This document shows, piece after piece, positions 1 through 8,582 of a DNA stretch of 33,693 nucleotides (position 1 is the first letter of the stretch; the number at the start of each line of letters is the position of its first letter). Where the stretch lies: positions 1 to 33,693 of the forward strand of contig JAHENA010000024.1 of the NCBI GenBank assembly GCA_024643405.1, written 5' to 3'. Origin of the DNA: Flavobacteriales bacterium (GTDB lineage: Bacteria; Bacteroidota; Bacteroidia; Flavobacteriales; Flavobacteriaceae). The translations under genes and the position numbers were made by a program. The notes beneath the pieces were generated by a model. It was not told the origin of the DNA, did not search any database, and saw nothing but the letters and a program-made list of their open reading frames with translations.

Positions 1-164
1 GTGTCATTTAATAGGGTTACATTATATTTCCCTGCGGTACTATAGGTTATAGAGCTTAAGGTCCATTCACCTTTAATAACTTTTTTAGATTCTCTAACCG
101 TTTTAGAGGTTCCACAAGATAATAACATGAACACAATGCCGATGCTTAAGGCTAATTTTTTCAT
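1..164 (-). CDS. Lipocalin-like lipoprotein, 5' part only (runs off the left edge)
   Basis: Reading leftwards from the ATG at 162-164 gives MKKLALSIGIVFMLLSCGTS, a short basic n-region, a hydrophobic stretch and a lipobox (LLSC) with the acylated Cys at residue 17. The mature part continues with TVRESKKVIKGEWTLSSITY, which resembles flavobacterial small lipocalin-family lipoproteins (their KGEWTLSSI strand starts the beta barrel). Only about 54 residues are present, so the family call rests on the N-terminus. It is probably anchored in the outer membrane facing the periplasm. A -7-like box lies about 25 bases upstream of the ATG, which supports this start. I cannot see what follows it on the left. 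Confidence 0.6.
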   Translation of the reverse strand, partial: MKKLALSIGIVFMLLSCGTSKTVRESKKVIKGEWTLSSITYSTAGKYNVTLLND

Positions 165-188
165 AATTTCATAAATTAAATTTTAAAA

Positions 189-196
189 CAAAATTA
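189..196 (-). promoter_or_regulatory. Candidate -7 box (TAATTTTG) for the lipoprotein gene
   Basis: On the minus strand this reads TAATTTTG, matching the Bacteroidota sigma-A -7 consensus TAnnTTTG. It lies 25 bases upstream of the lipoprotein ATG. A TTG on the same strand at 221-223 is roughly where a -33 element would be, although the 24-base spacer is slightly long. The rest of 165-336 is AT-rich and holds no convincing gene. Confidence 0.35.
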
Positions 197-336
197 AGCA
201 GAAGTCTATTTGATTACTTACAACTTTAACTTTTTATATTATACAATTGATATACGAAGTTTAGTACTATCAAGACTTTTTTATTTGATTAAATATTTAT
301 TACTGTGTATAAAAGTCGATTGTAAAGCCGAGTTAC

Positions 337-966
337 TTAAGATTGTCTTTGAAACAAGGTATAAATATAAGGGCGTTCTCCTCCAAAAGGATTGATAAAT
401 GTATGGTTAAAGGTTTTAATTAATTTAAAATCAGAACCCAAGCTATTCTGAAGCATTTCTACATTGTAACGCTTTAAATCCAGTCCACAACATTTTTGAG
501 CACCATCTAAGGAAAAGACAGCAATCAAAACATAACCATTTTTACTCACTATTTTCTGAATAAGATTGAAATAGCTCTTTTGCTCATCTTCTTTCAAGAA
601 GAAATGTAATACTGCGCGATCAATCCATAAATCTATATTCTGAAGTTGATTTAATTTAGTTGAATTGGTTAAATCATCTAAAATACAAGTGAGATTGTAA
701 TTATCTGATTTTTTGACACGGTCTTTTAATTTCTTTAACGCCAAATCACTAATATCATTAGCAATAATATTGGTAAAACCCTTTTCAATAAGCGTGTTTA
801 TTAAGGTAGTTGTTCCTGCTCCCACATTTAAAATAGCAGCGTCCTTTTTCAAATGACATGCATTGACTAATTTCATTGTTTGCAAAGGGTTTGTTTCAAA
901 CCACCCTAATTGCTCATCCTCTGCATTATAAGCAGCATTCCAATGCTCATTTAAGTTAGGTATCAT
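337..966 (-). CDS. Class I SAM-dependent methyltransferase
   Basis: The 209-residue protein has a Rossmann-type SAM-binding motif I near residues 45-55 (ILNVGAGTTTL) followed by the acidic motif NIIANDIS near residues 66-73, which places the ribose-binding Asp at the end of strand beta2. A DLWIDRAVLHFFL segment matches the motif IV region of small-molecule methyltransferases. The length fits stand-alone class I enzymes of the thiopurine-methyltransferase-like or methyltransferase-25 type. No signal peptide is present, so it is cytosolic. The substrate cannot be read from the sequence. It is transcribed leftwards, with 72 bases separating it from the Cys-rich mini-gene, so it may share that transcript or have its own start. 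The family is fairly sure; the substrate is unknown. Confidence 0.75.
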   Translation of the reverse strand: MIPNLNEHWNAAYNAEDEQLGWFETNPLQTMKLVNACHLKKDAAILNVGAGTTTLINTLIEKGFTNIIANDISDLALKKLKDRVKKSDNYNLTCILDDLTNSTKLNQLQNIDLWIDRAVLHFFLKEDEQKSYFNLIQKIVSKNGYVLIAVFSLDGAQKCCGLDLKRYNVEMLQNSLGSDFKLIKTFNHTFINPFGGERPYIYTLFQRQS

Positions 967-1038
967 ACTCGCCTTGTCAATAAATTTTCAACCATTTCTT
1001 TATTAGAAATTATTATAAAGGTTTTGAACAAAAAACAA

Positions 1039-1242
1039 TCAAACAGCCAAGGCTCTTTTAGCAGAAACTAATTCTTCCAAAGCTTGATTTGTTTTAGACA
1101 AGTCAAAACAAGGACATTTTGCACATCTTTTGTTTTTGCCCTTTTTATAGCTTTTACAACAACTACTGTTTACACTATCAGAAGGGATTATCCCCAACTT
1201 AATAAGTTTTTTTATCGACTTTTTTTGTTTCTTTTTGCCCAA
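1039..1242 (-). CDS. Small lysine- and cysteine-rich protein downstream of ferritin, TTG start
   Basis: I do not recognise a named family. The 67-residue product begins with a very basic stretch (MGKKKQKKSIKKLIKLG), has a Cys pair at residues 28-29 and a KRCAKCPCFDL motif with Cys at 40, 43 and 45, then a helical tail. Five Cys in 18 residues suggest binding of a metal or iron-sulfur cluster, but that is inference. The frame has no ATG: an in-frame TAA lies 12 bases upstream of the TTG at 1240-1242, and no internal ATG follows before the Cys motif, so TTG is the only reasonable start. It lies 44 bases downstream of the ferritin gene on the same strand. Co-transcription with an iron-storage gene fits a metal-related role, loosely like bacterioferritin-associated ferredoxin, with no sequence similarity that I can claim. 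Confidence 0.65.
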   Translation of the reverse strand: MGKKKQKKSIKKLIKLGIIPSDSVNSSCCKSYKKGKNKRCAKCPCFDLSKTNQALEELVSAKRALAV

Positions 1243-1286
1243 GAGGTAGCCTTATTAGAATATGATTCAAAAAAAATTATTATAAA

Positions 1287-1805
1287 TTATTGGGCTGTTG
1301 GAGCAGCAACTGTTGTAACATTGAGTTTTTCTATATCTCTGTCAAATAAATACAATCCACCTTTATCATCTCCAATAAGATTAATCTTATCTAAAATATT
1401 TCGGGCCACTGCTTCTTCTTCAATTTGTTCCGCAACATACCATTGTAAAAAGTTATGGGTTGCATAATCTTTTTCTTGTAAAGTTACATGTACTAATTCA
1501 TTGATACTGTTTGAAACAAAAATCTCATGAGAAAGGAGTTCTTCAAACATTTCTTTAAAAGATCCAAAAGTAACATGTGGAGAAGCCAATTCAGATATTT
1601 GGGCATGACCACCACGCTCATTTACAAACTTTATTAATTTAAGCATGTGATCTCTTTCTTCTTGAGATTGCTTAAACATAAAACCAGCAATACCTTCTAA
1701 CCCTTTAACCTCGGCCCAACAAGCCATTGCTAGATAAATTTGAGAGGATTCTGCCTCTATTTTTATTTGACTATTGAGTGCTTTTTCTATAGATTTTGAT
1801 AACAT
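1287..1805 (-). CDS. ftnA: Non-heme ferritin (iron storage)
   Basis: This 172-residue protein forms the 24-subunit cage that oxidises Fe(II) and stores ferric mineral in the cytosol. All ferroxidase-centre ligands of E. coli FtnA are at the same positions: Glu17, Glu50, His53 (QEERDH), Glu94, Gln127 and Glu130 (AEQIEEE). Helix content and length match bacterial FtnA and not heme-binding bacterioferritin, since no Met ligand of the Bfr heme site is apparent. The gene follows metG by 31 bases on the same strand and precedes the Cys-rich mini-gene. A TAACTTTA sequence in the short gap could be a weak private promoter, since ferritin is normally iron-responsive while metG is housekeeping. No Fur box is recognisable by eye. 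Confidence 0.93.
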   Translation of the reverse strand: MLSKSIEKALNSQIKIEAESSQIYLAMACWAEVKGLEGIAGFMFKQSQEERDHMLKLIKFVNERGGHAQISELASPHVTFGSFKEMFEELLSHEIFVSNSINELVHVTLQEKDYATHNFLQWYVAEQIEEEAVARNILDKINLIGDDKGGLYLFDRDIEKLNVTTVAAPTAQ

Positions 1806-1836
1806 AATTTGTGTTTTTTGTAAAGTTAATAAATTA

Positions 1837-3897
1837 TCAACTTATTTGTAAACCATTTGAGACATTTGAATGATCCGGATTGACAAATACTAGTTTTCCT
1901 TCTGCATTTTCAGTCATTAAAATCATGCCTTGACTTTCAACACCACGTAAATCTCTGGGTGCTAAATTGACCAAAACGGTCACTTTCTTTCCAATCACTT
2001 CTTCAGCCGTAAAACTTTCTGCTATTCCAGAAACTATGGTGCGCACATCAATACCAGTATCAACTTTCAATACTAATAACTTTTTAGCTTTTGGCATTTT
2101 TTCTGCTTCTAAAATAGTGCCTACTCGAATATCAAGTTTGGTGAAATCGTCAAAAGTAATCGTATCCTTTTGTGGTTCAACAGTTTTACTAGCAGCTTCA
2201 TTGGCTTTTTTACTGGCAATCAGTTTGTCTAATTGTATTTGAATGGCATCATCTTCAATTTTAGAAAACAATAATTCTGCATCACCTATTTGATGTTTTG
2301 CAGGAATTAAGATCTCCTTTGAAGCGATATCACTCCAAGACATTTCAAGGTTTCCAGAAGAAATATTGAGCATCTTTCTAAGCTTTGCGGAGGTAAAAGG
2401 TAAAAAAGGTTCACACAAAGTTGCTAACGCACTTGAAATTTGCAAGGCCACAAACATTATGGTTTGAACGCGCCCTTCATCAACTTTTATAACTTTCCAA
2501 GGCTCTTCATCTGCTAAATATTTGTTGCCAAGTCTGGCCAGATTCATCAACTCTTGTTGGGCTTCTCTAAAACGGTAACGTTCAATAGAACTTGAAATAA
2601 TATTTGGAAATGCTTTTACTTCTGATAAAGTCTCTAAATCAACTTTAGAAAAATCTTCTGGTGTTGGAACTATACCATTGTAATATTTGTTAGTCAAAAC
2701 AACTACCCTATTTATGAAGTTTCCAAAAATAGCGACCAATTCATTATTGTTTCTTGCCTGGAAATCTTTCCAGGTAAAATCGTTGTCCTTGGCTTCGGGT
2801 GCATTTGACGTCAATGCATAACGCAACACATCTTGCTGATTAGGGAAATCAATTAAATAGTCTGGTAACCAAACGGCCCAGTTTTTTGAAGTAGAAAGCT
2901 TGTTTCCTTCTAAATTTAAAAACTCGTTCGCAGGTACATTTTCTGGCAAAATATAACTGCCTTCCGCCTTTAACATGGCTGGGAAAATAATACAGTGGAA
3001 TACAATATTGTCTTTACCAATAAAATGTATCAACTTCGTTTCTTTATCTTTCCAATAGAGTTCCCAGTCTTTTCCTACTTGTTTTGCCCATTCTTTTGTA
3101 GATGAGATATAGCCTATTGGGGCATCAAACCAAACATAAAGCACTTTCCCTTCCGCACCTTCAACAGGCACAGGAATTCCCCAATCCAAATCACGTGTTA
3201 CGGCCCTAGGGCGTAACCCATCATCAATCCATGATTTTACTTGTCCGTAAACATTCGGTTTCCAGTCGTTTTTGTGCCCTTCTAAAATCCATTCTCTTAA
3301 AAATGCTTCATGCTTATCTAATGGTAAAAACCAGTGTTTGGTTTTTTTCAAGGTAGGCGCATTTCCTGTAATTGCTGATTTTGGGTTAATTAAATCAGTT
3401 GCATTGTGACTGGTTCCACATTTTTCACATTGGTCGCCATAACTTTCTTCATTACCACACTTAGGACACGTACCAATCACAAATCGATCCGCCAAAAACT
3501 GATCGGCTTGTTCGTCATAAAGCTGTTCATTAGTTTCTTCAATAAACTCTCCTTTATCATATAGCGTTTTGAAAAATTCGGAAGCTGTTTCATGATGTAT
3601 TTTGGCCGAGGTACGAGAATAATTATCAAAAGAAATACCAAATTCTTCAAAAGATTTTTTAATGATAGCGTGGTATTTATCTACAATATCTTGAGGAGAG
3701 ACCCCTTCATTTTTTGCTTTAATAGTTATAGGGACGCCATGTTCATCACTTCCGCAAATAAATGCCACATCGTTTCCAGTTAACCTCAAATAGCGACTGT
3801 AAATATCTGCGGGTACATAAACCCCCGCTAAATGGCCAATATGAATTGGGCCGTTAGTATAAGGTAAAGCGGCGGTAATGGTATATCTTTTTGACAT
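1837..3897 (-). CDS. metG: Methionyl-tRNA synthetase
   Basis: The 686-residue enzyme charges tRNA-Met in the cytosol. The class I signature HIGH is at residues 19-22, and the second signature appears as KLSTS at residues 333-337. A zinc knuckle ([18 protein letters not shown]) lies around residues 145-160, so it belongs to the Zn-containing MetRS group. The C-terminal part, from about residue 580 ([20 protein letters not shown]), is the EMAPII/Arc1p-like tRNA-binding domain that usually mediates dimerisation. An in-frame ATG exists at 3928-3930, but the -7 box at 3918-3925 would lie inside that longer coding region, and [17 protein letters not shown] is the usual N-terminus, so the start at 3897 is preferred. 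Ferritin follows 31 bases downstream. Confidence 0.97.
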   Translation of the reverse strand: MSKRYTITAALPYTNGPIHIGHLAGVYVPADIYSRYLRLTGNDVAFICGSDEHGVPITIKAKNEGVSPQDIVDKYHAIIKKSFEEFGISFDNYSRTSAKIHHETASEFFKTLYDKGEFIEETNEQLYDEQADQFLADRFVIGTCPKCGNEESYGDQCEKCGTSHNATDLINPKSAITGNAPTLKKTKHWFLPLDKHEAFLREWILEGHKNDWKPNVYGQVKSWIDDGLRPRAVTRDLDWGIPVPVEGAEGKVLYVWFDAPIGYISSTKEWAKQVGKDWELYWKDKETKLIHFIGKDNIVFHCIIFPAMLKAEGSYILPENVPANEFLNLEGNKLSTSKNWAVWLPDYLIDFPNQQDVLRYALTSNAPEAKDNDFTWKDFQARNNNELVAIFGNFINRVVVLTNKYYNGIVPTPEDFSKVDLETLSEVKAFPNIISSSIERYRFREAQQELMNLARLGNKYLADEEPWKVIKVDEGRVQTIMFVALQISSALATLCEPFLPFTSAKLRKMLNISSGNLEMSWSDIASKEILIPAKHQIGDAELLFSKIEDDAIQIQLDKLIASKKANEAASKTVEPQKDTITFDDFTKLDIRVGTILEAEKMPKAKKLLVLKVDTGIDVRTIVSGIAESFTAEEVIGKKVTVLVNLAPRDLRGVESQGMILMTENAEGKLVFVNPDHSNVSNGLQIS

Positions 3898-3917
3898 TAT
3901 TCTTTGTTTTGAAGGCA

Positions 3918-3925
3918 CAAAAGTA
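3918..3925 (-). promoter_or_regulatory. -7 promoter box (TACTTTTG) for metG
   Basis: The minus strand reads TACTTTTG, a full match to TAnnTTTG, 20 bases upstream of the chosen metG ATG. No clear TTG -33 partner is visible. Its place supports the shorter metG start. Confidence 0.5.
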
Positions 3926-3953
3926 CGCAATTTGAGAGGGATTTAGAAAAAAA

Positions 3954-4988
3954 ATGTACATTTACAACATGTCAAATCGCCCAATAATTTTAAGCTTAGT
4001 TTGTGTTGTGCTTTTCTTTTCAGAAAAAACAATTCACGCACAAAACTCAGTCATACAAAAACATGAAAATACTTTGATACAGCCACCATACTTAAAAACA
4101 GGAGATACCGTTGCTATTGTTGCACCGTCTGGTATTTTAAAAAATAAAACGGAAGAAATTCAAAAAGCAAAAGACTTGCTTAAAAGCTGGGGATTAGAGG
4201 TTGTTATTGGAAAAAATTTATTTAATCAAAATAATCACTTTGCAGGAACTGATGATGAGCGTTGTGAAGATTTTCAAAAAGCCATGAATAACAAATCTAT
4301 TAAGGCTATTTGGTGTGCTCGCGGAGGCTATGGAACCGTTAGAATTTTGGATAAATTAGATTATACTGAATTTAGAAAAAACCCGAAATGGATTATTGGT
4401 TATAGTGATATTACAGCATTACATAGTCAAATTCATAATGAAGGCTATGAAAGTCTTCAAGCCATGATGTGCAGCAGTTTACAAGATAACACCAATGAAA
4501 TTGAAGAAACCATTCAAACATTTCAGGCCGCCCTGTTTGGTGGCTCCTTAAAATACGTTTTAAAAGGTTCTGAATATAATAAAACTGGTTCTGTAACTGC
4601 TCCAATTGTTGGTGGTAATTTAACGGTACTACATACTTTATTAGGGTCTAAAACAAGTATCGATACCAGTGGTAAAATATTATTTATAGAAGATATTGGC
4701 GAATATAAATACCACATTGACCGCATGCTGCAAAGCCTTAAACGCGCTGGTTATTTTGAAAATTGCAAAGGCCTCATTGTTGGTGATATGACAAAACTGA
4801 GAAAAAACACTACCCTTTGGGGTAGCTCTGTTGAGCAACTAATTCTAGACGCATTAAGCGACTATCATTTCCCTATTGCCTTCAATATGCCTGCCGGACA
4901 TGAAAAAGATAACAGAGCCATGATTTTTGGAAGAACCATCGATTTAAATGTTTCAAAAGAACAATCTGTGATTGTTTTCGAAAATTAG
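3954..4988 (+). CDS. ldcA: Muramoyltetrapeptide L,D-carboxypeptidase (peptidase S66), exported
   Basis: The family cleaves the terminal D-Ala from murein tetrapeptides during peptidoglycan recycling. The nucleophile Ser is in GYSDITALH (residue 151 counting from this start), the Glu of the triad in [17 protein letters not shown], and the His in [11 protein letters not shown]. The N-terminal core motif [11 protein letters not shown] is typical of S66. A hydrophobic segment ([12 protein letters not shown]) ending near AQ predicts a Sec signal peptide, so the enzyme is periplasmic, unlike cytosolic E. coli LdcA. The start is uncertain: the ATG at 3969 gives a more ordinary signal peptide (MSNRPIILS), and a -7-like TACATTTA at 3957-3964 would even place transcription initiation near it. 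It diverges from metG, and its stop codon overlaps the stop of the convergent DnaJ-like gene by three bases. Confidence 0.88.
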   Translation: MYIYNMSNRPIILSLVCVVLFFSEKTIHAQNSVIQKHENTLIQPPYLKTGDTVAIVAPSGILKNKTEEIQKAKDLLKSWGLEVVIGKNLFNQNNHFAGTDDERCEDFQKAMNNKSIKAIWCARGGYGTVRILDKLDYTEFRKNPKWIIGYSDITALHSQIHNEGYESLQAMMCSSLQDNTNEIEETIQTFQAALFGGSLKYVLKGSEYNKTGSVTAPIVGGNLTVLHTLLGSKTSIDTSGKILFIEDIGEYKYHIDRMLQSLKRAGYFENCKGLIVGDMTKLRKNTTLWGSSVEQLILDALSDYHFPIAFNMPAGHEKDNRAMIFGRTIDLNVSKEQSVIVFEN

Positions 4989-5713
4989 AATCCTCTTTCT
5001 TTTTGAAGTTGTTCATAGGCTTCCTGAACACGTCTAAACTTCTCTTCAGCTCCTTTTTGGTGTTCTTTACCTAAGTGAATCACTTTATCAGGATGATATT
5101 TTTTAGCCATGGTTCTATAAGCCTTTTTAATATCATCATTACTTGCCGTTTTGTCTATCTCAAGAATTTTAAAAGCATTGTCTGAGCTGTCATAAAACAT
5201 GGCCTTAATACTCTCGTAGTCCTTAGTATTTATACCCAAATAACCAGCAATTATATAAATTTGGTCTACCTCATCCGGCGTTACAAAACCATCTGCTTTA
5301 GCAATCCCAAATAAAAAATGAATTAATTGTAAACGTGAAGGATGCTGCATCATTTGTCTTATTTGCAAACACACTTGTCTGGTAGAAATATTTTCTTGCT
5401 TATTAATTTCCTTAAATAACCTAAAGGCATGATTAGCGCGCTCCTTTCCATACATGCCAACAAATTGTTGCCTAACAAAATCCAACTCCCTTTGATCTTG
5501 TTTGCCGTCAGCTTTTATAACGATGCTTGATAAAATAAGTAGACTAACCTCAAAATCACCTGGTTGTGTTTTTGTTTGTTCTATCTGTTTTGAATCGTTT
5601 GTCCCATTTCCAATGGCATCAACTAAACTGCCCACTGCTAAACCAATGATTGCACCAATGGGTCCACCAAATGACCAACCTAAAGCACCACCAATCCATT
5701 TTGAAAAACTCAT
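4985..5713 (-). CDS. TerB-domain plus DnaJ-domain co-chaperone (DjlA-like)
   Basis: The 242-residue protein begins with a Gly-rich hydrophobic segment ([20 protein letters not shown]), continues with a TerB-like helical domain (about residues 50-165, with [17 protein letters not shown] and [13 protein letters not shown]) and ends in a J domain with the HPD tripeptide at residues 207-209 (KKYHPDK). This is the DjlA domain order, so it probably stimulates DnaK at the membrane. An upstream in-frame ATG at 5740 overlaps the -7 box TATATTTG (5738-5745), so the start MSFSKWIGG at 5713 is preferred. Its stop overlaps that of the convergent ldcA. The chaperone role is known for the family; the client is not. 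Confidence 0.85.
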   Translation of the reverse strand: MSFSKWIGGALGWSFGGPIGAIIGLAVGSLVDAIGNGTNDSKQIEQTKTQPGDFEVSLLILSSIVIKADGKQDQRELDFVRQQFVGMYGKERANHAFRLFKEINKQENISTRQVCLQIRQMMQHPSRLQLIHFLFGIAKADGFVTPDEVDQIYIIAGYLGINTKDYESIKAMFYDSSDNAFKILEIDKTASNDDIKKAYRTMAKKYHPDKVIHLGKEHQKGAEEKFRRVQEAYEQLQKERGF

Positions 5714-5737
5714 GTAAGAATAAATTTTGTTTATCGT

Positions 5738-5745
5738 CAAATATA
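5738..5745 (-). promoter_or_regulatory. -7 promoter box (TATATTTG) for the TerB/DnaJ gene
   Basis: The minus strand reads TATATTTG, a full consensus match 24 bases upstream of the ATG at 5713. No clear -33 TTG is seen on that strand. Confidence 0.4.
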
Positions 5746-5788
5746 ATATTTGTTAGTAGATTGCTAAGCTAATTTGTTACACAATTGG

Positions 5789-5796
5789 TATCTTTG
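5789..5796 (+). promoter_or_regulatory. -7 promoter box (TATCTTTG) for the bacilliredoxin gene
   Basis: TATCTTTG matches TAnnTTTG and lies 35 bases upstream of the ATG at 5832. TTTG at 5773-5776 is too close to be a standard -33, and TTG at 5761-5763 is slightly too far. Confidence 0.5.
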
Positions 5797-5831
5797 CAAC
5801 ACATTAAGTTAATTTTAAAATTTTTAAAAAT

Positions 5832-6245
5832 ATGTATCCAGCAGAATTAGTAAAACCAATGCGTGAAGATTTAACCAAAGTTGGTTTTGAAGAATTACAT
5901 ACTGCCGCAGCTGTTGATGCAGCTTTAGCTAAAGAAGGGACAACTTTAATAGTTGTGAATTCCGTTTGCGGTTGTGCTGCAGCCAATGCACGTCCGGGAG
6001 CACGAATGAGTTTGCAAAATGCTAAGAAGCCAGACCATATTGTTACGGTTTTTGCCGGAGTTGACAGAGATGCTGTTGACCAAGCTAGACAACACATGGT
6101 GCCCTTCCCACCAAGCTCTCCAAGTATGGCTTTATTTAAAGATGGTGAATTGGTTCATATGTTAGAACGTCATCACATTGAAGGCCGACCAGCTGAAATA
6201 ATTGCTGAAAACCTTATGGATGCTTACAACGAGTTCTGTAAATAG
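5832..6245 (+). CDS. Bacilliredoxin of the BrxA/BrxB (YphP/YqiW) family
   Basis: The 137-residue thioredoxin-fold protein carries the diagnostic CGC active site at residues 46-48 (VNSVCGCAAANARPG), not the CxxC of thioredoxin. Members remove bacillithiol from mixed disulfides on cytosolic proteins. The start MYPAELVKPMREDL is the family N-terminus and the length is typical. A further Cys lies at the extreme C-terminus (EFCK). It has its own promoter box upstream and a long terminator 30 bases downstream, so it appears to be monocistronic. The presence of the gene suggests the host makes bacillithiol or a similar thiol, but no biosynthetic gene is in the window. Confidence 0.92.
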   Translation: MYPAELVKPMREDLTKVGFEELHTAAAVDAALAKEGTTLIVVNSVCGCAAANARPGARMSLQNAKKPDHIVTVFAGVDRDAVDQARQHMVPFPPSSPSMALFKDGELVHMLERHHIEGRPAEIIAENLMDAYNEFCK

Positions 6246-6273
6246 AAATTAGGCGTTTTAGTTTTATAGACTG

Positions 6274-6312
6274 AAAATAAAAATCCATGATTTAGTCGTG
6301 GATTTTTATTTT
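6274..6312 (+). terminator. Strong intrinsic terminator after the bacilliredoxin gene
   Basis: A stem of 17 pairs (6274-6290 with 6296-6312) with loop TTTAG ends in a T-rich arm. One T-G wobble (6288 with 6299) pairs only in RNA made from the plus strand, which fits rightward termination. Confidence 0.85.
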
Positions 6313-6362
6313 ATAAAGCAACCATTTAAGCTTTTCGACATCTAAAGAATAAATCATTTAAA

Positions 6363-6758
6363 ATGAAAAAACCTTATTTTTTTTTATTTGCAGCCTGTTT
6401 AGTATTTATGGCCTTTCAATGTGAAGATGATTCTAATCCCACCATGGAATATGAAGAAAAGACCCTAATGGCCAGTAAAAAAATTATTGAAGATTTAGCA
6501 GCCACTTCTATTTGTAATGAAAACACCGAATGTAAATACATAGCTTTTGGCAGCAAACCTTGTGGAGGACCTTGGGGTTATTTAGTATATTCAACATCCA
6601 TCAATACAGATGAATTGGAAAATTTAGTTGAAGTATTTAACCAAAGCCAAGATGTTTTTAACAAAAAATGGGGCGTCGTTTCGGATTGCTCAGCGTCTTT
6701 ACCTCCTACAAGCATAAAATGTGAAAATAACACTTGTATACCGGTTTATCAAAACTAA
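6363..6758 (+). CDS. Putative lipoprotein with conserved-looking cysteines
   Basis: I cannot name a function. The 131-residue product has an N-terminal hydrophobic segment ending in MAFQCEDD, where the Cys at residue 20 followed by acidic residues looks like a Bacteroidota lipoprotein acylation site, although Gln at -1 is not the standard lipobox residue. The mature part has further Cys in SICNENTECKY, SKPCGGPWGY, VSDCS and IKCENNTCIPVY, a pattern suggesting several disulfides in a small periplasmic domain. The gene ends 20 bases before plsC and runs in the same direction as plsC and the desaturase, so the three probably form one transcript starting after the bacilliredoxin terminator. Confidence 0.7.
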   Translation: MKKPYFFLFAACLVFMAFQCEDDSNPTMEYEEKTLMASKKIIEDLAATSICNENTECKYIAFGSKPCGGPWGYLVYSTSINTDELENLVEVFNQSQDVFNKKWGVVSDCSASLPPTSIKCENNTCIPVYQN

Positions 6759-6778
6759 GTTTTTTCTATTTTTGGGGC

Positions 6779-7516
6779 ATGCGAAAACTATTAGCTTACC
6801 CTTTAACCGTTTTACACCTGCTATGCTTTTTTATGGCATTGGTGATTTTCCATCCCCTCCAATGGATTTGTTTAAACCTTTTTGGCTATCAAGCTCACAA
6901 AAAAAGTGTTGATCTTTTGCAATGGTGTTTAATGCGTTGCGCAAATATATTAGGAACTCGATTTACATTCACTAACCCTCATAAAATAGATATTACACAA
7001 CCTCTAATCATTGTTGCTAATCATCAGAGTCTACATGACATATACCCTATTACATGGTATATGAGAAAACATCATCCAAAATTTATTAGCAAACTTGAAT
7101 TAGGAAAAGGAATTCCGAGTGTATCATACAATTTACGTCATGGTGGCGCTGCTTTAATTGATAGGAAAAACCCAAGACAGTCCTTACCTGCTCTTATGAA
7201 GTTTGGTGAATATATTGAAGAAACTAAACGATCTGCTGTCATTTTTCCTGAAGGGACCAGAAGTAAAAACGGGGAACCAAAGCCGTTTCAAAAGAAAGGA
7301 TTGGAAATCCTATTCAAAAAAATTCCTTCAGCTTTGATTGTTCCTATATCTATAAATAACTCATGGAAAATGTATCAATATGGCAAATTTCCAATGGGAA
7401 TAGGTGCGCATTTAAAATTCACTGTTCATGAGCCCATAAATTTAGCTACCTTTACAAACAAAGAAGAACTTATTCAAACTATTGAAACAACCATAAAAAA
7501 TAATATCCATCCCTAA
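6779..7516 (+). CDS. plsC: 1-acyl-sn-glycerol-3-phosphate acyltransferase (PlsC family)
   Basis: The 245-residue enzyme transfers a fatty acyl chain to lysophosphatidic acid to make phosphatidic acid at the inner membrane. The catalytic NHxxxxD motif is NHQSLHD, with His82 and Asp87, and the substrate-binding motif is FPEGTRS around Glu158. A VPISINNSW segment follows as motif IV. The N-terminus (LLAYPLTVLHLLCFFMAL) is a membrane anchor. An upstream in-frame ATG at 6734 lies inside the preceding gene, and MRKLLAYPL at 6779 is a more natural start. It precedes the acyl-ACP desaturase by nine bases, so supply of unsaturated chains and their esterification may be coupled. Confidence 0.9.
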   Translation: MRKLLAYPLTVLHLLCFFMALVIFHPLQWICLNLFGYQAHKKSVDLLQWCLMRCANILGTRFTFTNPHKIDITQPLIIVANHQSLHDIYPITWYMRKHHPKFISKLELGKGIPSVSYNLRHGGAALIDRKNPRQSLPALMKFGEYIEETKRSAVIFPEGTRSKNGEPKPFQKKGLEILFKKIPSALIVPISINNSWKMYQYGKFPMGIGAHLKFTVHEPINLATFTNKEELIQTIETTIKNNIHP

Positions 7517-7525
7517 AATTAATAT

Positions 7526-8521
7526 ATGTCATTAAAAAATGTCCGCTTGGAAGTCATGAAGTTTTTGGAAAAAGACGTCGATAGCTTAATAGAAAAATAC
7601 CTGATTCCAATTGAAAAAATATGGCAACCAACAGATTTTTTACCAAACTCTGAAGGCCCTTCTTTTTTTGATGAGGTTAAAGAAATAAGAGAATTATCAA
7701 AAGAATTACCTTATGACTTATGGGTGGTTTTAGTGGGAGATATGATTACTGAAGAAGCATTGCCTACTTATGAATCATGGCTCATGGATGTTGAAGGTGT
7801 AGACCAAGTAAGTGGTGATAATGGCTGGTCAAAATGGGTGCGACATTGGACTGCAGAAGAAAACAGACATGGTGATGTCCTTAATAAATACTTATACTTA
7901 TCTGGCAGAGTCAATATGAAGGAAATAGAAAAAACTACACAGTATTTAATAGCTGATGGTTTTGATATTGGAACGGATAGGGATCCTTATAAAAACTTTG
8001 TTTATACCAGTTTTCAAGAACTCGCTACTTATGTTTCACATAATAGAGTTGCTAAAATAGCCACTAAACACGGAAATAAACAACTTGGAAAAATGTGTAA
8101 AATCATTTCAGGCGATGAAATGAGACACCATCATGCCTATTCAGAATTTGTGGAGCGTATTTTTAAAGTAGACCCAAGTCAAATGATGATGGCTTTTCAT
8201 TATATGATGAAACAAAAAATCACGATGCCGGCTCATTTTTTAAGAGAATCAGGCAATAAAATAAGCACGGCTTTTGAAGAATTCTCAAATACAGCACAGC
8301 GTATAGGGGTTTATACTTCTAGAGATTATATTGAAATTCTTGAAAAACTAATTGTACGTTGGGAAATTGACAAAATCACCAATCTTACTGATGAAGCTGA
8401 AAAAGCCAGAGATTACCTAATGAGGTTGCCAGAAAGAATGTTAAGACTTGCTGATAGAATGACGATTCCAGAAAACTCGTTTCAGTTTAAATGGGTAGAA
8501 CCAGCTAAATTAAAATTATAA
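7526..8521 (+). CDS. Acyl-ACP desaturase (soluble di-iron, stearoyl-ACP desaturase family)
   Basis: The 331-residue protein belongs to the ferritin-like desaturases that introduce a double bond into acyl chains on acyl carrier protein, using O2 and ferredoxin. The di-iron ligands appear as Glu in ITEEALPTYESW, the pair EENRHG, Glu in FQELATYV, and DEMRHH, which is the canonical order of two ExxH-type motifs. Length is close to plant and actinobacterial FAB2-type enzymes. It is cytosolic and lies nine bases downstream of plsC. A strong terminator follows, so this ends the lipid unit. Regioselectivity cannot be read from the sequence. Confidence 0.9.
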   Translation: MSLKNVRLEVMKFLEKDVDSLIEKYLIPIEKIWQPTDFLPNSEGPSFFDEVKEIRELSKELPYDLWVVLVGDMITEEALPTYESWLMDVEGVDQVSGDNGWSKWVRHWTAEENRHGDVLNKYLYLSGRVNMKEIEKTTQYLIADGFDIGTDRDPYKNFVYTSFQELATYVSHNRVAKIATKHGNKQLGKMCKIISGDEMRHHHAYSEFVERIFKVDPSQMMMAFHYMMKQKITMPAHFLRESGNKISTAFEEFSNTAQRIGVYTSRDYIEILEKLIVRWEIDKITNLTDEAEKARDYLMRLPERMLRLADRMTIPENSFQFKWVEPAKLKL

Positions 8522-8542
8522 AATCTGTATAAATAATATATT

Positions 8543-8575
8543 AATTCCTTTTGTTTCAAGAGGAATTTTTATTTT
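8543..8575 (+). terminator. Intrinsic terminator after the desaturase gene
   Basis: An 11-pair stem (8543-8553 with 8557-8567, including one T-G wobble at 8550 and 8560) with a three-base loop TTT is followed by TTTATTTT. The T tract ends only eight bases before the ATG of the next gene. Confidence 0.8.
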
Positions 8576-8582
8576 GGCGCCT

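Noticed and set aside
210-395. 61-aa open frame on the plus strand
   Set aside because: AT-rich composition with no motif, and it runs into the end of the methyltransferase gene on the other strand. It looks like chance.
1084-1467. 127-aa open frame on the plus strand
   Set aside because: It lies antisense to ferritin and the Cys-rich gene, its translation has no domain pattern, and the ferritin frame with all its ligands explains the sequence.
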